DNA of 43,893 bases from Mnemiopsis leidyi. Taxonomy: Eukaryota; Ctenophora; Tentaculata; Lobata; Bolinopsidae. Where the stretch lies: assembly GCA_000226015.1 (NCBI GenBank), contig JH153418.1:45692-89584 (forward strand), read 5' to 3'. Made by a program: the position numbers and the translations under genes. Under the pieces are notes generated by a model. It did no database searches. It had not been told where the DNA came from and saw nothing but the letters and a program-made list of their open reading frames with translations. Every line of letters starts with the position of its first letter. The first letter of the stretch is position 1. Below, in pieces: positions 1-11,469 of this stretch.

Positions 1-360
1 TGGATAGTGGTTCCAATTTCTATGGATAGTGGTTCCATTTAAGACCACGCCCAAATATATCAAACTTCCAGACGGACAATCGTCTCCAAACTTCGTAGGA
101 TTACTACTAGCATCAATACCGAACAAATGCGACCAATATCGGCCCGATCCGAGCAAGTTTTGAAAACGTCATATTTTGTCACATATGTGACGTCACAAGT
201 GTGACATTTGGCCGATTCGTCCCAAAGTCATTGTAGAGCGAGGTCTTAACTAGTTCTACCCATCTGGTATCATAAAAAGTGGTTTTGGCTCAAAAAATTA
301 CCCTATGGATAGCTGGTGCCAATCTAACTTGTTGTGGATAGTTGGTGCCATTTGAGAAAT
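1..360. repeat. Short degenerate repeats with the motif TGGATAGTGGTTCCA / TGGATAGTTGGTGCC
   Basis: The 15 base motif occurs at 1, 23, about 304 and about 334, each time followed by AATTT/ATTTAAG-like sequence. This is probably the edge of a dispersed repeat within the RNF19-like gene. No coding sequence is seen here. A GC-only stretch (GCGCGGCGGCGCGGGCCGCGCGCG) lies at about 434-458. Confidence 0.5.
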
Positions 361-605
361 ACATCTATAGTATTACTTGTTGATATTAACTTTTTGTGAT
401 AAAAGCGTTTATCGCTGACCTTCACTGTAATAACGCGCGGCGGCGCGGGCCGCGCGCGAATAATTAGGCTGTTTAATTTACCTATTGGTTAGTTAACTCA
501 AGCTGAAAAGTTTATAGAATTCCAGATTAAGACGATATGTAACGGGTTTTTCTATCTCGTGAACTTAAGGACTTGTTGAAAAATAATCATTTACTACATT
601 CTCAG

Positions 606-3600
606 TTGAACCTTGCATGGAAAAGACGGCACGCACCTGCCGCTAAGCGAGTTCTTATCGTGGGGTGTGGTGTAGCTCTCGCTTCTATATGCTCGCCTGT
701 CATTGCTGCTGTATCTGTCTCTGTTGGTGAGTGCTTTACATTATTCCTGAGATTCATTTAATTCCGAATATAACTGCCTCCTGATAATTTCATATCTAAG
801 TTTAAGTTGTTGTTGCAAATAGTACACTTAACTCGCAAAGACGCATCAAATTGCGCTTATTGCTCTGAATGTGAACGGTCAACCCCATTTAAAATTCTTT
901 CTTAGACCAATTACCCGTAAAATTACCCCTTCCTAAAATTAACGTAAAATTTGAGGACAACTATAGATGATTCAATGACTAATTATTATTATCAAACGTT
1001 GAACAAACCCAAGATAGTTATATAAATCATCTCGAAGGTCTGTCGATTCCACGAATAAAAACATGACTAATAGAATGTGTTTTACTTATATCTTTAGATG
1101 AATTGCGATTTGGTTAACAATCGGCCGTGTTAAATGCGACATACTTCTGTGAAACTTTGAACCTTGTAATCTCAAAAACTCACAAAATGCCGCAAAATGC
1201 AAATTTTGTAGTTCAGAACTTTTGTGGCGTGTTCATATTTTGAAGTTTTACTGGAATAATGAATAAACAGACTCTAGTGATAAGTATTTAAATAACTTGC
1301 CAAATAATCGCACTCCCACGGATTCATTTTATTGCACATTTGTTTAAAAAGTTGTCTCTTAATTATAGCGTTGGTACTCGGTAAATAGTGGACCGCATTG
1401 ATTTTATAAGATGCTGTGAAAATAAACATGCAGTATTAACAATCAATTTGTTTGGTTGTGTACTCTTTGTTGTCTGTTGATCTATTTTCAATGGGTTCTA
1501 GGATAAAATCCTTGAAATGCGATCATAGGTAGACATCGACTACTGTTTTATCATTTCGGCAGAATTTAACGTTATATCAATAATACATATTTAATCCTTT
1601 AAATTGCATGATATCCCATAAACCAACCTGTGAGTTTGTCTGACTTGACACATATCACCGTCAATGTGAAGAAGTAGTCATGGTAACCGGTACATTTTCC
1701 ATCGGTTTCTTTAAGCAATGTCCCTTGTCTTGTCCTAAAGAAACGATTATTTAAATTAATGTGTTTGTGATTGAAATGACGTTTATAAATCTAATTTTTG
1801 GTATTTTATTACAGTCACTAAGTAACTGACAAATCATAAGCAGAATACTTTAGCAACTTACACATCATAAGCAGAATACATCAAACACTTAGTCATCCTA
1901 AATCCTTTATCGCATTTAATGGAAATTGTACTTCCAATTATATTAGCCTCCATTTTGGGGTAACAAACATTTTCAGGTATTTTCTCATCATCACAAGTTG
2001 CTTTTGCCTGAAAATTCAAATTTTATTGCCACAATTAAATGACAAAGAGTTGAAAATACTTTCTAAATGGCAGTAATGATGCTCACCTGAACATACTGCT
2101 CATTAAGTGGTACATTCGCCAATTTTATTCCCTTGAAAGCAGCACAGTTCCCGTCTTCAATCTTCGCTCCGTCATGTTTTAAAGTTTTGTGTCCAAGTAT
2201 GATCTCACAGTTAACTAGGACTGCATCTTCTGGGCACTCTGCCAGTGACATGTCATCATCTTCTGCTCCACTTTTGTTTCCAATATCTACGTAAAGTTCG
2301 CTGAATATCTTGCAAGGCAAGATAAGCAGATAAAGCACCAGCATTAATGGCTTCCTGTTGCATGTATCATAGTGACAGTTGTGACGCATATTTGCATTTA
2401 TAGATGCAGTGATATTTGCAATTTAAGACGTTTACCAAACTAAAGATATTGGTCCAAAAAATGTGAGAGGTTAAAATTGAATAAGTCAGATGATTAGATA
2501 CTTACTAGCATGATTCGAACAGAAAAAGATCTTTAAAAAAAGATGATTGTTTGTTTATAAAAATCGTAGTCGAGTAAAAAAAGTCTCCAAAAAAGGATCG
2601 GACAGTAGCGACCTCAGACCATTAACATCTGACCATTAAACTCCGAAAAAGCGATCTTAACGATTTCTGGGGTTTAAAGGGTACGAAGTTTCAACTTTCA
2701 GTTTTCACTGCTCAGTAGAATTTGCGCTGTCGTTTCACTTTCACTTTGGTCAGCCGGCAGAGTTTTACTGTAGTCTAAGCTCAATGATGTCGAAGGAACA
2801 AAGTGCTTTCCAAATTCAAGTTAAAACTGATTAACAAGTGTCACAAATTCCGCTGTTCACAGCTGAGATAGTGAGATTTTTTAAACTTTGAAGCGTGTAT
2901 GACGGATTTAAAGAATAAGAAAAGTTTGTTGCGTTTTTTCAGCCAATAATTGTGCGTGACAAGGAAAAATGCAAACAGATCTTTGCTAGAGATCGCTGAT
3001 AATTTTATCTTTATAGTTGAAGCCCGGCTTATCAAACATGTTAAGAGCCATGGCTCTCCCGAAATGATCGATGAATCCGTCTCAAAACTCAAGGTAAAAT
3101 GAATACCGTCATTTGCCTTAAAAAGGTATTATTGCCCGTCCTAACAACCGAAATTTGCAGATGGTGCCTTTTGTTTCGTTTCTGAAAAAAATATTTTGCT
3201 GGTTCTTTTCAAAATTTAATAGACCTGTAAATAGAACTATGAATTAATCTATAAGTTGATAGCTTAGTACGTAAATATCAATAAGTCAATAACAAACCAG
3301 CCAATATCTCCTTCTCAATTCTGTTAACACATCCAAGGATCTCAACTCTCTCAAAGTAGCCCTCTGAAAGTTTCTCGAAACAGTCCCAGACACACCCCAA
3401 ACCCGGGTTAAACAGTGCAGCAACTCATTAATAGACTGGTATCCAGTCGGACGGTCTACGTGAAGTATGATGGCCCTGACCTTTGGCTAAACCTACCGCG
3501 GCTGACATGAAAAAGGCATAGAGATCTTGTGATCCATTCTTATTAGGCAGTTTTGTAATTTTAGGTCCTCTTTAACCGATTTGGTTATCAGATTTAGACT

Positions 3601-6600
3601 CTTCGATGGGCACATAAATTATGGAGTTATAGATAATCAATGATTTCATTAAAATACTAATCTAGGTCTATAGTAACAGATAATTTGGTTACTCACTAAG
3701 CAGAGCAGTGGCACCGAACAGATATTTGTTGGGTCGTGATGGTAATTGGTGATTGTTGTTTTCTGTTTTTTTCCTCATCTTGACCTCGGCAGCACAAACT
3801 TCTAGGAAGTTATGAATCTGCGTCAAGGTAACTCCTGTGTTAGTAGTGGTTGCCGGAAATTGTGGATTGTACTATTATTCAGTATGGTATTATAATATTG
3901 ATAAAAAAGATTTGTCAAATTTTCAGTATCTGAGTTATGGAAATTTTACATCACTGCGACTATAAAAGAAAAACTAGATTCGCGGGTACACACTACATGA
4001 TCATAGTATCAGCTGCACAGTTAAGTGTACTACCTGTAGCAGGTGTAGCTGGCCTAGTCTGTCAACTTTAGAATCGTACTATAGTCTATACCGGTACTAC
4101 TTTATAGTTTACAAACTAACTTGGTAGTTAACCTCTGTTTAAGTCTCAAGTAAAGTATTACTATACGGATTGCCTGAAATCAGGATTCTGGCATCTCTTC
4201 GTTTGATTTATACAGTTTCACGACTTTAACTGATTTTGTTTGATAGGGTACATTGAGTTTGTGAATTGAGCACTATTTACGCCTTGACGTGGTGAAAAAG
4301 AAAAAAAACCTACCTCTTTTTTTAGGTCTAAAATATTCAACGTTTCATAATAAAGAAAGGTATTTTTGGGAGTCACAAATCTTTCGTATCATGAGACAGC
4401 GATTGCAAGTTAGAGGTCTATTTATGTATATTTGCACTTATATTTATTACACCTGTGCCCAGGCTTTTTCATACTGAAGGGGTTTCCGGCTTCTGGATAA
4501 TTCTAGATCTTTTAACGGAGACCCTCCTCATTTAACCCTCAATCACAGTTTCCCGGTCATTCGGCTGAGTCGACCAAAGAACTGAAGAAGATTGCATAGG
4601 CAAATGCCCTCAGCGCACTCCTCTAGGATTAGCGGATCTGGGAAGCTAACCCTTGATTCCTACATAGTAAGTCGGGGTAGATACCCCTACACCACCAAGT
4701 CAGGTGTGACCAATCAATATAGAGCAACGCCATCACGTGATATATCGAAACGATTTGTGACCCCTCAAAAATGCCTAAAAATCTCCTGAAGACCAACCTG
4801 TGAGTTTGTCTGACTTGACACATACCGCCGTCAATGTGAAGGAGTACTCATGGTAACCGGTACATTTTCCATCAGCTTCTTTAAGCCATGTCCCTTGTCT
4901 TGTCCTAAAGAAACGATACATTTTAAAGGGTTTGATATTTAATATGTGCGTCTGTGATTTTAAGACTCGTTTAACAGAAACTACAACTTTTGACTAAACA
5001 ACTTACACATCATAAGCAGAATAAATCAAACACTCTGCTACTGTGAAGTCTTCGTCACATCCTACTACGATAGTTGTACTGTTAGGTCCAATCTTCTCTT
5101 GGTAGCGAACCTGATCTGTCTTCTTTCTATCATTGCATGTCGCTTTCGCCTGAAAATGAAGGTGGGACTTCCGGTATTGGTATAATTGCTGCTGGCCTTG
5201 CCGCAACGAGCTAAGTTAGGGAGGGGGCACTGCCCATGACCTTGACAACCTGGAATTTTCCAAATGGTCAATGGTCAAAAACATGATTATGAAAAAATTG
5301 GATTTTTCATCATTCGACTTCAGTAAATATCAAAAAGTTGACCATGGTAATTGGTCATTGTCAAAAATATTGTCACCATTCGACCATGACACTCAGATGT
5401 TGGCCCAAGGGTCAAAAAACCGTGGTCACCTTTCCCCCAACCCCCTCCCCTCTAAGTTAGGGGACTTAATCAAAATGTCATTCTAGAGGATCAAGGCTCA
5501 AGCTCACCTGAACATACTGCTCGTCAATTGGTACATCTGCCAATTTTTTCCCTTTGTAAGCAGCACAGTTCCCGTCTTTAATTTTTACTCCATCATGTTT
5601 TAAAGTTTTGTGTCCAAATATGATCTCACAGTTAACTAAGACTGCTTCTTCTGGGCACTCTGCCAGTGACATGTCATCATCTTCTGTTCCACTTTTGTTT
5701 CCAATTTTTACGTAAAGTTCGCTGTATATTTTCCACGGCAAGATGAGCAGATAAAGCACCAGCATTAATGGTTACCTGTATCACGATGACATTTGTAACG
5801 CACATTTGCATTTCATTAATAAGATGCAGTCATATATCAATTTCTGGTGTTTAAGAATTTAAGAATTAAATTAAATCTTAAGAATTTAAGATATTCATTA
5901 TTCCGTAAATTCGGATTTACTATATTCAAAAATCGGTGGGAAAGGCACGTAACATCAAAAGGCAATGTTCGACAATGCGGCGCGGTAGCCGGATATTTAC
6001 TGAACGTTTTTAGTACAGGACGGTAAAACATAGGGCAAATCTTTAAAACAACCTGGTCAGTGAGGTTCCAGTTATCACGTACAAGATTTACGGTAGACTT
6101 GGAATAAAGACAAACCGAAATCAACTATTAGTAACAGCGCAAAGATGATGATAAAGTTTAATAAGTAACAGCTGGAAAATGAGTAACAGCTGGAAAGTAC
6201 AAGGTTTAAGTTTACGGCACGTGCTGATTGGCAGCTGGGACCTGGTTTAGCGCCTAGATTCGTGCAACTTTACCTGAACCGCAGGGATAATCATGAAATT
6301 CTCAATTATACTAAAATTTAGACTACAGACTTGAAGCTATTCACAACAGGCTGGGAGTACTTGGGTAAGGCCCTACTTAGGCAAGACACCACTAATATAA
6401 TATCCTCCTGGACGTTATTTGATAATTTTTTACCAGCTAAAAAAGCAACACTTGTCCTCCGACCTCACCTGGCCACTCCTTACTGTGCCTTCAGTCCTGG
6501 TTCCGGTAGTGGTGTCGTCCCTTCTTATCACTCCTTAGTCCTGACCAGTCTTCCGTTCTCACCTGGCACCTTATGTCTTACTACAGTGTGCTGAAACTGT

Positions 6601-9403
6601 ACATATCACGCTATTTGTCAATACCGTGTGTCACTTCTCTCAGAAGCATGGACACTGCCAAGAGCAAACCTGGAACACACACTGAGATGCTTCGTAATAT
6701 CGTATGCTCAATGTCTGATCGAGGAATTAGTAGGTCAGCAACGACGTACTATCTTTGTGCAGGCAAAATGGCTTTTGCCGCAAAATTTCAAAATCCTGAA
6801 ATTGAGATCTATTTTTTTCGAGCTGGCCACCCCGAAATGAATTATAATTTTACTATGGTTATATTTAACATCAAACACATTAATTGTATCCAATATGCCG
6901 TGTCGCGTTGGAATTCGATATCTGAGTTAAATATTCTGGAAATTTAAACACCTCCATGACAACTCCAAAGGTCAATCCTGCCAAACGCCCAAACTGGTAT
7001 GGTGAATTGCGGGCAGGATATACAGGGGCAGGATATACAGAATCTTTTTCGCGCCATTTCGCATTAAATGATATATTTGTGTTGAAATAAATTTTCAATT
7101 AGTTGCTATAGGAATAAATCTAGCGTCCGCTTGATGAAATATAGTGGTCGCACCTCATCCAACACTCGTATATTGGCTATGACATTGACCCAGTTGAATT
7201 ATTTATAGTTATAGCAAATAGTAATATGTGTAATTTTGTGGGTAGGCCGAAGGACGAAAATTCATGGACTTGCACCGTGCCGAGTCGGGTACGATCCGAC
7301 AACCTCTGCAGGCTCCCTCCACCCCCCCTCCACCCCCTCCCCCCTTCTTGAAATACACTTGGTAATACTTATTACTTACCGTAGGTTTCATATTTGATGC
7401 AAATAGCAGTTAGAGTATAAGAGTAATAATTGTACCCCGAACAGAATCCACCCTTTATTCCGTACGACGTACCGTCACGATTCCTGAAAATACTTTAATG
7501 AAAGCACCTAAAAAGTAGGTGTCAAGAAAAACTGACGTGCAAATATACATATATAACTACGCTTTATAAGTATTACTAGCTTTATGAGTAGTAAGATATG
7601 AGCGATCACTGGAGTGATAGGTTGGAATGAATGCTTTTATGAAAATTATTCTAAGAAGATAATTTCATGGTCCTCACTCACACATTATAGAAGGAATGCA
7701 TAAGACAGTGTTCCGTTGTAAATCCTACAGGACATGGTATCATCGAGTTCACATTTTCAGCTTTTATTTCAGGATATTGTACTGCGACAAGCTGGTTTGT
7801 CCCTCTGTAACATGTAGCACGGGCCTGAAAATTCCGAACTCTTAGTCCACACGGCAGCCTGTAACTCATCACATTATGTGTACAATGCTGTTCTCACTGG
7901 TCTGTGTTATGTACTTTGTAACTTATCCAATCTTGTAAAGGAAGCTACTTACTCGTACTGTACTCCCATCCTCTCCATTTCGTGCTAGACAATAACCATC
8001 ATGAACCAAAACCCCGTCGTGAGAATCAGGTTTTACATCCATGTCACAGTTTACAAGTACAGTGCCAGATGGACACACAGGCCACAGCTATTGAAGTGGC
8101 GTCGTTCTGTGTACCGCTTATCTCTCCCACAACGAACTCTTCTGTGTCGCAAAATATAACTGTCGGTAGCAGTAACAAAACGATCATCCTGACTGAAAGT
8201 TATGTTTGTAGACTATTCTTCTGCAGCTCAGTATGTATCGATAAGAAAAATGGATACACTTCTTAGAGAAAGATACAATTGCAGTTAAGATTTGGAAGCG
8301 AAATAACTGAATGTAATATCTAAGAGTCTCCCATACGGAATTTAGGATAAAAATTGGGCACCAGCAGATCTCACAATTAAAATAGTCAAAAAACTGAAAA
8401 ATAGTTCAGTCCTTCAATTGGAGCTACCTTTAGGTCCATTTCTCAGACAAATTTGTAACCAGGGCGACAAAGGTTTTTGTTGGCCCCATTGGACCATTTT
8501 TTGCTAGTTACCAATGTCATTATTCTATTATTTTCACGTGTTACGACTAATTGTAAGGTAATGATTTCCTGAAGTAACGGTCTTAGATTGTGTTGGAGAT
8601 TCCTAACGAGGTTTAACTCACTAAGTACGTACAGACTGTATAATTACCGTGGTTTGTTCTCAAGGCAAGAAGATAATTGGTCTTTAGATAAGGACACCTC
8701 TCTGACGCTGAGCTAACTAACATCAGCTCAGCTGACTTGTATTTCCCTGAAATATATCAGGTGTTTTTACAAAATAAACTGACAAAGATTTACTTTTATT
8801 TCAGGTGTCCCCATGATGATAGCGTTTGTGTACACGGTAGTTCCGTTTCTTATCTGCCGTGGCGAGAGTTGTCTCGGGAACACTGAAAGTAAGTCAGGAA
8901 ACACATGGCTTGAATTTTTTAAATTCCACAAATTAAACCCGGTTTATGGGTTCCAATTTGTATGTTTATTGTACTGTAGAATGATATGGAGTAGAATCTA
9001 ACATATCAAATATTCTGAGTTACTTGAATTAGTTAAGTTAAATACTTTAGAATGATATCGAATAAAATTTCTAATTCTCCTTCTTTCCCCAGGAGTACAA
9101 ATCCCTAACACGATGGCGGATCTGAACGAGCAACTTCAAGGACTACAAAACCAACTGAACAGTCACTTCCAAGACAGACAATCCGTCACATCGACCGACT
9201 CCGAAGACAAGAAGGAGACAGGAGGACAAGAATTGAGGGAGGAGCTGAGGCCGGTGTCTTCATGCGAGGGCAGCTCCACCATCTCGTTTGACAATACCAG
9301 TGACTTCTATTACAGTGGGAGTGAGCTAGGAAGAGGTGGAGATGAGGAGGAGGAGGAGGAGGAGGAGGATAAGATCGTTATATCTCATACCACTGTCGTG
9401 TAG
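606..9403 (+). CDS. RNF19-like RBR E3 ubiquitin ligase, C-terminal part (3 exons, 5' end outside window)
   Basis: Exons 606-726, 8805-8888 and 9093-9403 join in phase (0 in, then 1, then 1) to give 171 residues and a stop. The first two exons encode a hydrophobic stretch, SPVIAAVSVSV joined to GVPMMIAFVYTVVPFLICR. This matches the conserved second membrane region of RNF19A/RNF19B (dorfin), which in those proteins reads SPVVAAV, GVPIML and VYGVVPISLCR. RNF19 proteins are RING-IBR-RING ligases held in the ER membrane; the catalytic RBR part must lie upstream of base 1. The last exon is a low-complexity cytosolic tail rich in Ser, Glu and Gln, with a run of eight Glu coded by a GAG/GAA repeat (about 9347-9370). 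The first intron is 8.1 kb and contains three antisense genes. A poly(A) signal AATAAA lies at 9707-9712 with GT-rich sequence after it. Family assignment is by recognition, not by a search; whether the gene is the RNF19A or RNF19B type is undecided. Confidence 0.82.
1599..2344 (-). CDS. Small secreted Cys-rich protein, copy B (PCSK9 C-terminal-like modules)
   Basis: Three exons on the minus strand: 2344-2087 (86 codons, phase 0 end), 2007-1862 (phase 2 end) and 1734-1599 (ends in TAA); 179 residues in total. The first exon starts with a hydrophobic signal peptide (MLVLYLLILPCKIFS). Two similar halves follow. Each has the pattern C-x(6-8)-C, then a DG-C or GKC, then a V/T-x-A/V-x-C. The first half runs from AECPEDAVLVNC to AKATC, the second from IKCDKGF to TVICVK. 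This spacing recalls the repeated Cys-rich modules of the PCSK9 C-terminal domain, without the protease. The function is unknown; a secreted or lumenal role follows from the signal peptide. Exon phases are identical in the two paralogues upstream (copies A and C), so these arose by tandem duplication. The gene lies antisense inside the 8 kb RNF19-like intron. PCSK9 likeness is inference from pattern. Confidence 0.8.
1825..1892 (-). repeat. Tandem duplication across the 5' splice site of copy B exon 2
   Basis: On the minus strand the exon end GTATTCTGCTTATGATGT|GTAAGTTG is followed within the intron by a second, mutated copy, GTATTCTGCTTATGATTTGTCAGTT. The real donor lies at 1861-1860. In the second copy the GTAAGT has become GTCAGT. 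Confidence 0.7.
2400..4590. other. Intronic / inter-gene DNA between copies A and B
   Basis: AT-rich sequence without a supportable exon on either strand. It separates the 5' end of copy B from the 3' end of copy A. Confidence 0.4.
4545..4660. repeat. Dispersed repeat, copy 1 (second copy near 15690-15765)
   Basis: The segment with CTGAAGAAGATTGCATAGGCAAATGCCCTC...GCGCACTCCT closely resembles 15715-15765 (GGAGAAGATGGCATAGACAAACACCCTTAGCACACTCCT). It is a dispersed non-coding repeat of unknown class. Confidence 0.5.
4775..5765 (-). CDS. Small secreted Cys-rich protein, copy A (PCSK9 C-terminal-like modules)
   Basis: Three exons on the minus strand: 5765-5508 (86 codons), 5149-5007 (phase 2 end) and 4904-4775 (ends in TAG); 176 residues in total. 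It is the closest paralogue of copy B: the first exons differ at few positions and share the signal peptide (MLVLYLLILPWKIYS) and the acidic EDDDMSLAEC segment. The last exon keeps DGKCTGYH and LTAVCVK. It has eight cysteines, four per half, as expected for two disulfide-bonded modules. The C-termini of A and B differ only after GW, where each reads into former intron or flank sequence. All three exons are open and all splice sites are GT-AG, so this copy looks intact. Function not known; the resemblance to PCSK9 Cys-rich modules is from the cysteine pattern only. Confidence 0.82.
7372..8187 (-). pseudogene. Small secreted Cys-rich protein, copy C (frameshifted in exon 1)
   Basis: Exons on the minus strand: 8187-7953, 7824-7682 and 7483-7372 (ends in TAA). 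Exons 2 and 3 have the same phases as copies A and B and are open (ARATCYRG to CLMHSFYNV, then GGFCSGYN to AICIKYETYGK). Exon 1 begins with a signal peptide (MIVLLLLPTVIF). It is 235 bases long where a multiple of three is needed. The frame that leads into the conserved CPSGTVLVNC and HDGYCLAR segment is shifted by one base against the frame from the ATG. The break falls near a short TG run (about 8077-8086). It may be a pseudogene, a sequencing or assembly error, or use another start. It is clearly more diverged than A and B. Confidence 0.7.
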
Positions 9404-9706
9404 TCCTGGGTTTCTGACACTCGTCTTGGTGTCACTCTTTTCTAGGTTTAGCCACGTGTTTAGTCACGTGTTGTTTTGCTGTTAATGGCTGGTTGAAATC
9501 TGTGTTGAAGTTGATTTAGGTTATAGGTTTAAAGAGCGAGATAAAAGGTTTCGTTTACGACATGTGTTGGCGAGTCTGATAGTTTTCATATCGATTTGTA
9601 AGTAGTGACGTCACTTTTTTTGACAATCAAGTTCAGGGGTTTGAGATCAAACTATCATGTATGTTAATAGTACTCCAATGTTTGTCAATCAAAATTTGTG
9701 TGCGCT

Positions 9707-9712
9707 AATAAA
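9707..9712 (+). terminator. Poly(A) signal AATAAA of the RNF19-like gene
   Basis: AATAAA about 300 bases after the stop codon, followed by TTATTTGTGTGTC, a GT-rich downstream element. Confidence 0.55.
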
Positions 9713-9729
9713 AGTACGTTATTTGTGTG

Positions 9730-11460
9730 TCAATAAGATTCGACAGCTCTGATTTGACTTCAGTTCGTCAAAATTTTTCTCGTTCTGTGTTAATTGTTAG
9801 CTGTAAACCTGCTTTTTTGTGCCTCCCAGTCCATCGACTTCTTTTTGAAAAGTTTCTAAGGCTACTTTTAAAATATCATGTCATCATTCTGATTCACATT
9901 TAATCTTCATTTTCCTTACTTTTCTTCTACCTTTTAGAATTTTGGAGCAATTTTTGAGCAAGCATCAGTATCATAGGACTAAGAAATTTTTTTTCAAAAA
10001 TGTTTTAAATATTTCGAATTTTCGTACATTTTCATTAAAGCTTGTTATACTAAGTTGAATGTCGTTGCGTTTATTCAATAGAACAATTATAGATATCCAT
10101 TCAATTCAGGATGAGCATTTTATTTTTACAAAATAAAGAAATATTTTTGACTTGCGAATAGATGAGGTGAGAACTCATGGGACGTACATCATAAAGCGTG
10201 ATCTAGATTCTTGAACTAATTTTAGTTCAATCATTCAAAACTTTTCTATTTGACTCGGCTCCGTATATGTGTTGTCATTCCTTACTTTTCTTGTTTTGCG
10301 ATGGCTGTTAGCTATAATTGTTGTTTTATAAGTAGGATTTGGGGTTAGGTTCTAATTTTTTGGGCTTATTTTTTATTTTGTTGGAAATGGAAGTTTGGTG
10401 TCCATTTTTGGACAACAGTTCTCATTAAAAGGTATAACGATTCCCGGTCATGATTCCTAAGCTAGATTTTTTTCTGTCACTCTCATTCCGTGATTCCTGG
10501 TATTAAAAACTGGTATTAAAAACTTCGAGTTCGGGGAGTTGTTTGTGATTGTGCAATGTTTTTTATGTTTTAAAATAGAAAGTGGATAAATGATAATAAA
10601 CGGTCACTTGAAAAAGCTCTTAATGAAGGTATCATACGTTTTTCCACGATAGATACTAATACTATGGCAATATATTATTTTGGGTTGATCAGTTTTAAAT
10701 CCCCTATGTGTGTTTATTGACTGTGATGAATAACTTTGAGTGTGAACTGTATCGAGGTCCATCATACCACTGTGCCAATAAAATATAATTAAAAATAGTG
10801 CGCAAATAAGTATTAATATTATGTCGTCAAGACCAAGTTTGGCTTTGAGATCATCATGCAATAGATCTGTATATATAATTATATGGCCATGGGGAATTTG
10901 CTGTATAAAATTACATTTTTTGGTAAAATTCACTCAAAAACGAACGGAGGTTTTATCATTTATTTCCCCGATAACCATCAAATTGACCTTGCTTTAATAA
11001 AGAATGTAAAAGATGACTGCACTGATGAGTTGAGAACGGAGAAGATCAAAGATTTGTATGTAAATTGCGCATGACTTTGAAATCGAATATTAAATTTATT
11101 GAACAAATTGTTTTCGTTTAAAAATTGATATTATACAATATGCGTTATGGTTACAATTAAATCATTGATTAAACCCAATCAATTGTTTTGTTTATTGTTT
11201 TCATTTGCGCAATATGAATAATAGATTCTGAACTGATAGTGATTGACTCAATCTGAATCAGTCAATCATTGACTCAATCATTGAGTGACAATATGTTGCA
11301 CTGGAGGTTGTGCGAACTTATTAATTTAATCAGTATCACTTCCACATACTATATTTTTTCGTTATCTCAAAGTCAAAGTCAAATGCATTCTATTAATATT
11401 ATTATTGATGTTTGTTTCTCCCGCGCCCTCGGCAATTATACACCTCTCGTAGTCGTACTG
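9730..11460. other. Intergenic, AT-rich, no gene seen
   Basis: Short open frames here (for instance on either strand at 10600-11070) have no recognisable family, no convincing splice context and AT-driven composition. A short direct repeat of GACTCAATC/AATCATTGACTCAATCATTGAGTGA lies near 11250-11288. Confidence 0.4.
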
Positions 11461-11469
11461 TAGCATGTA

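Noticed and set aside
573-605. Start of the RNF19-like frame as an initiator region
   Set aside because: It begins without ATG and lies before a good acceptor (TACATTCTCAG at 605); the family requires a long upstream RBR part, so 606 is an internal exon start.
7300-7350. C-rich tract as a G-quadruplex or regulatory site
   Set aside because: A simple CCCCCTCCACC run in an intron next to copy C exon 3; it may form a quadruplex on the minus strand but nothing ties it to function.
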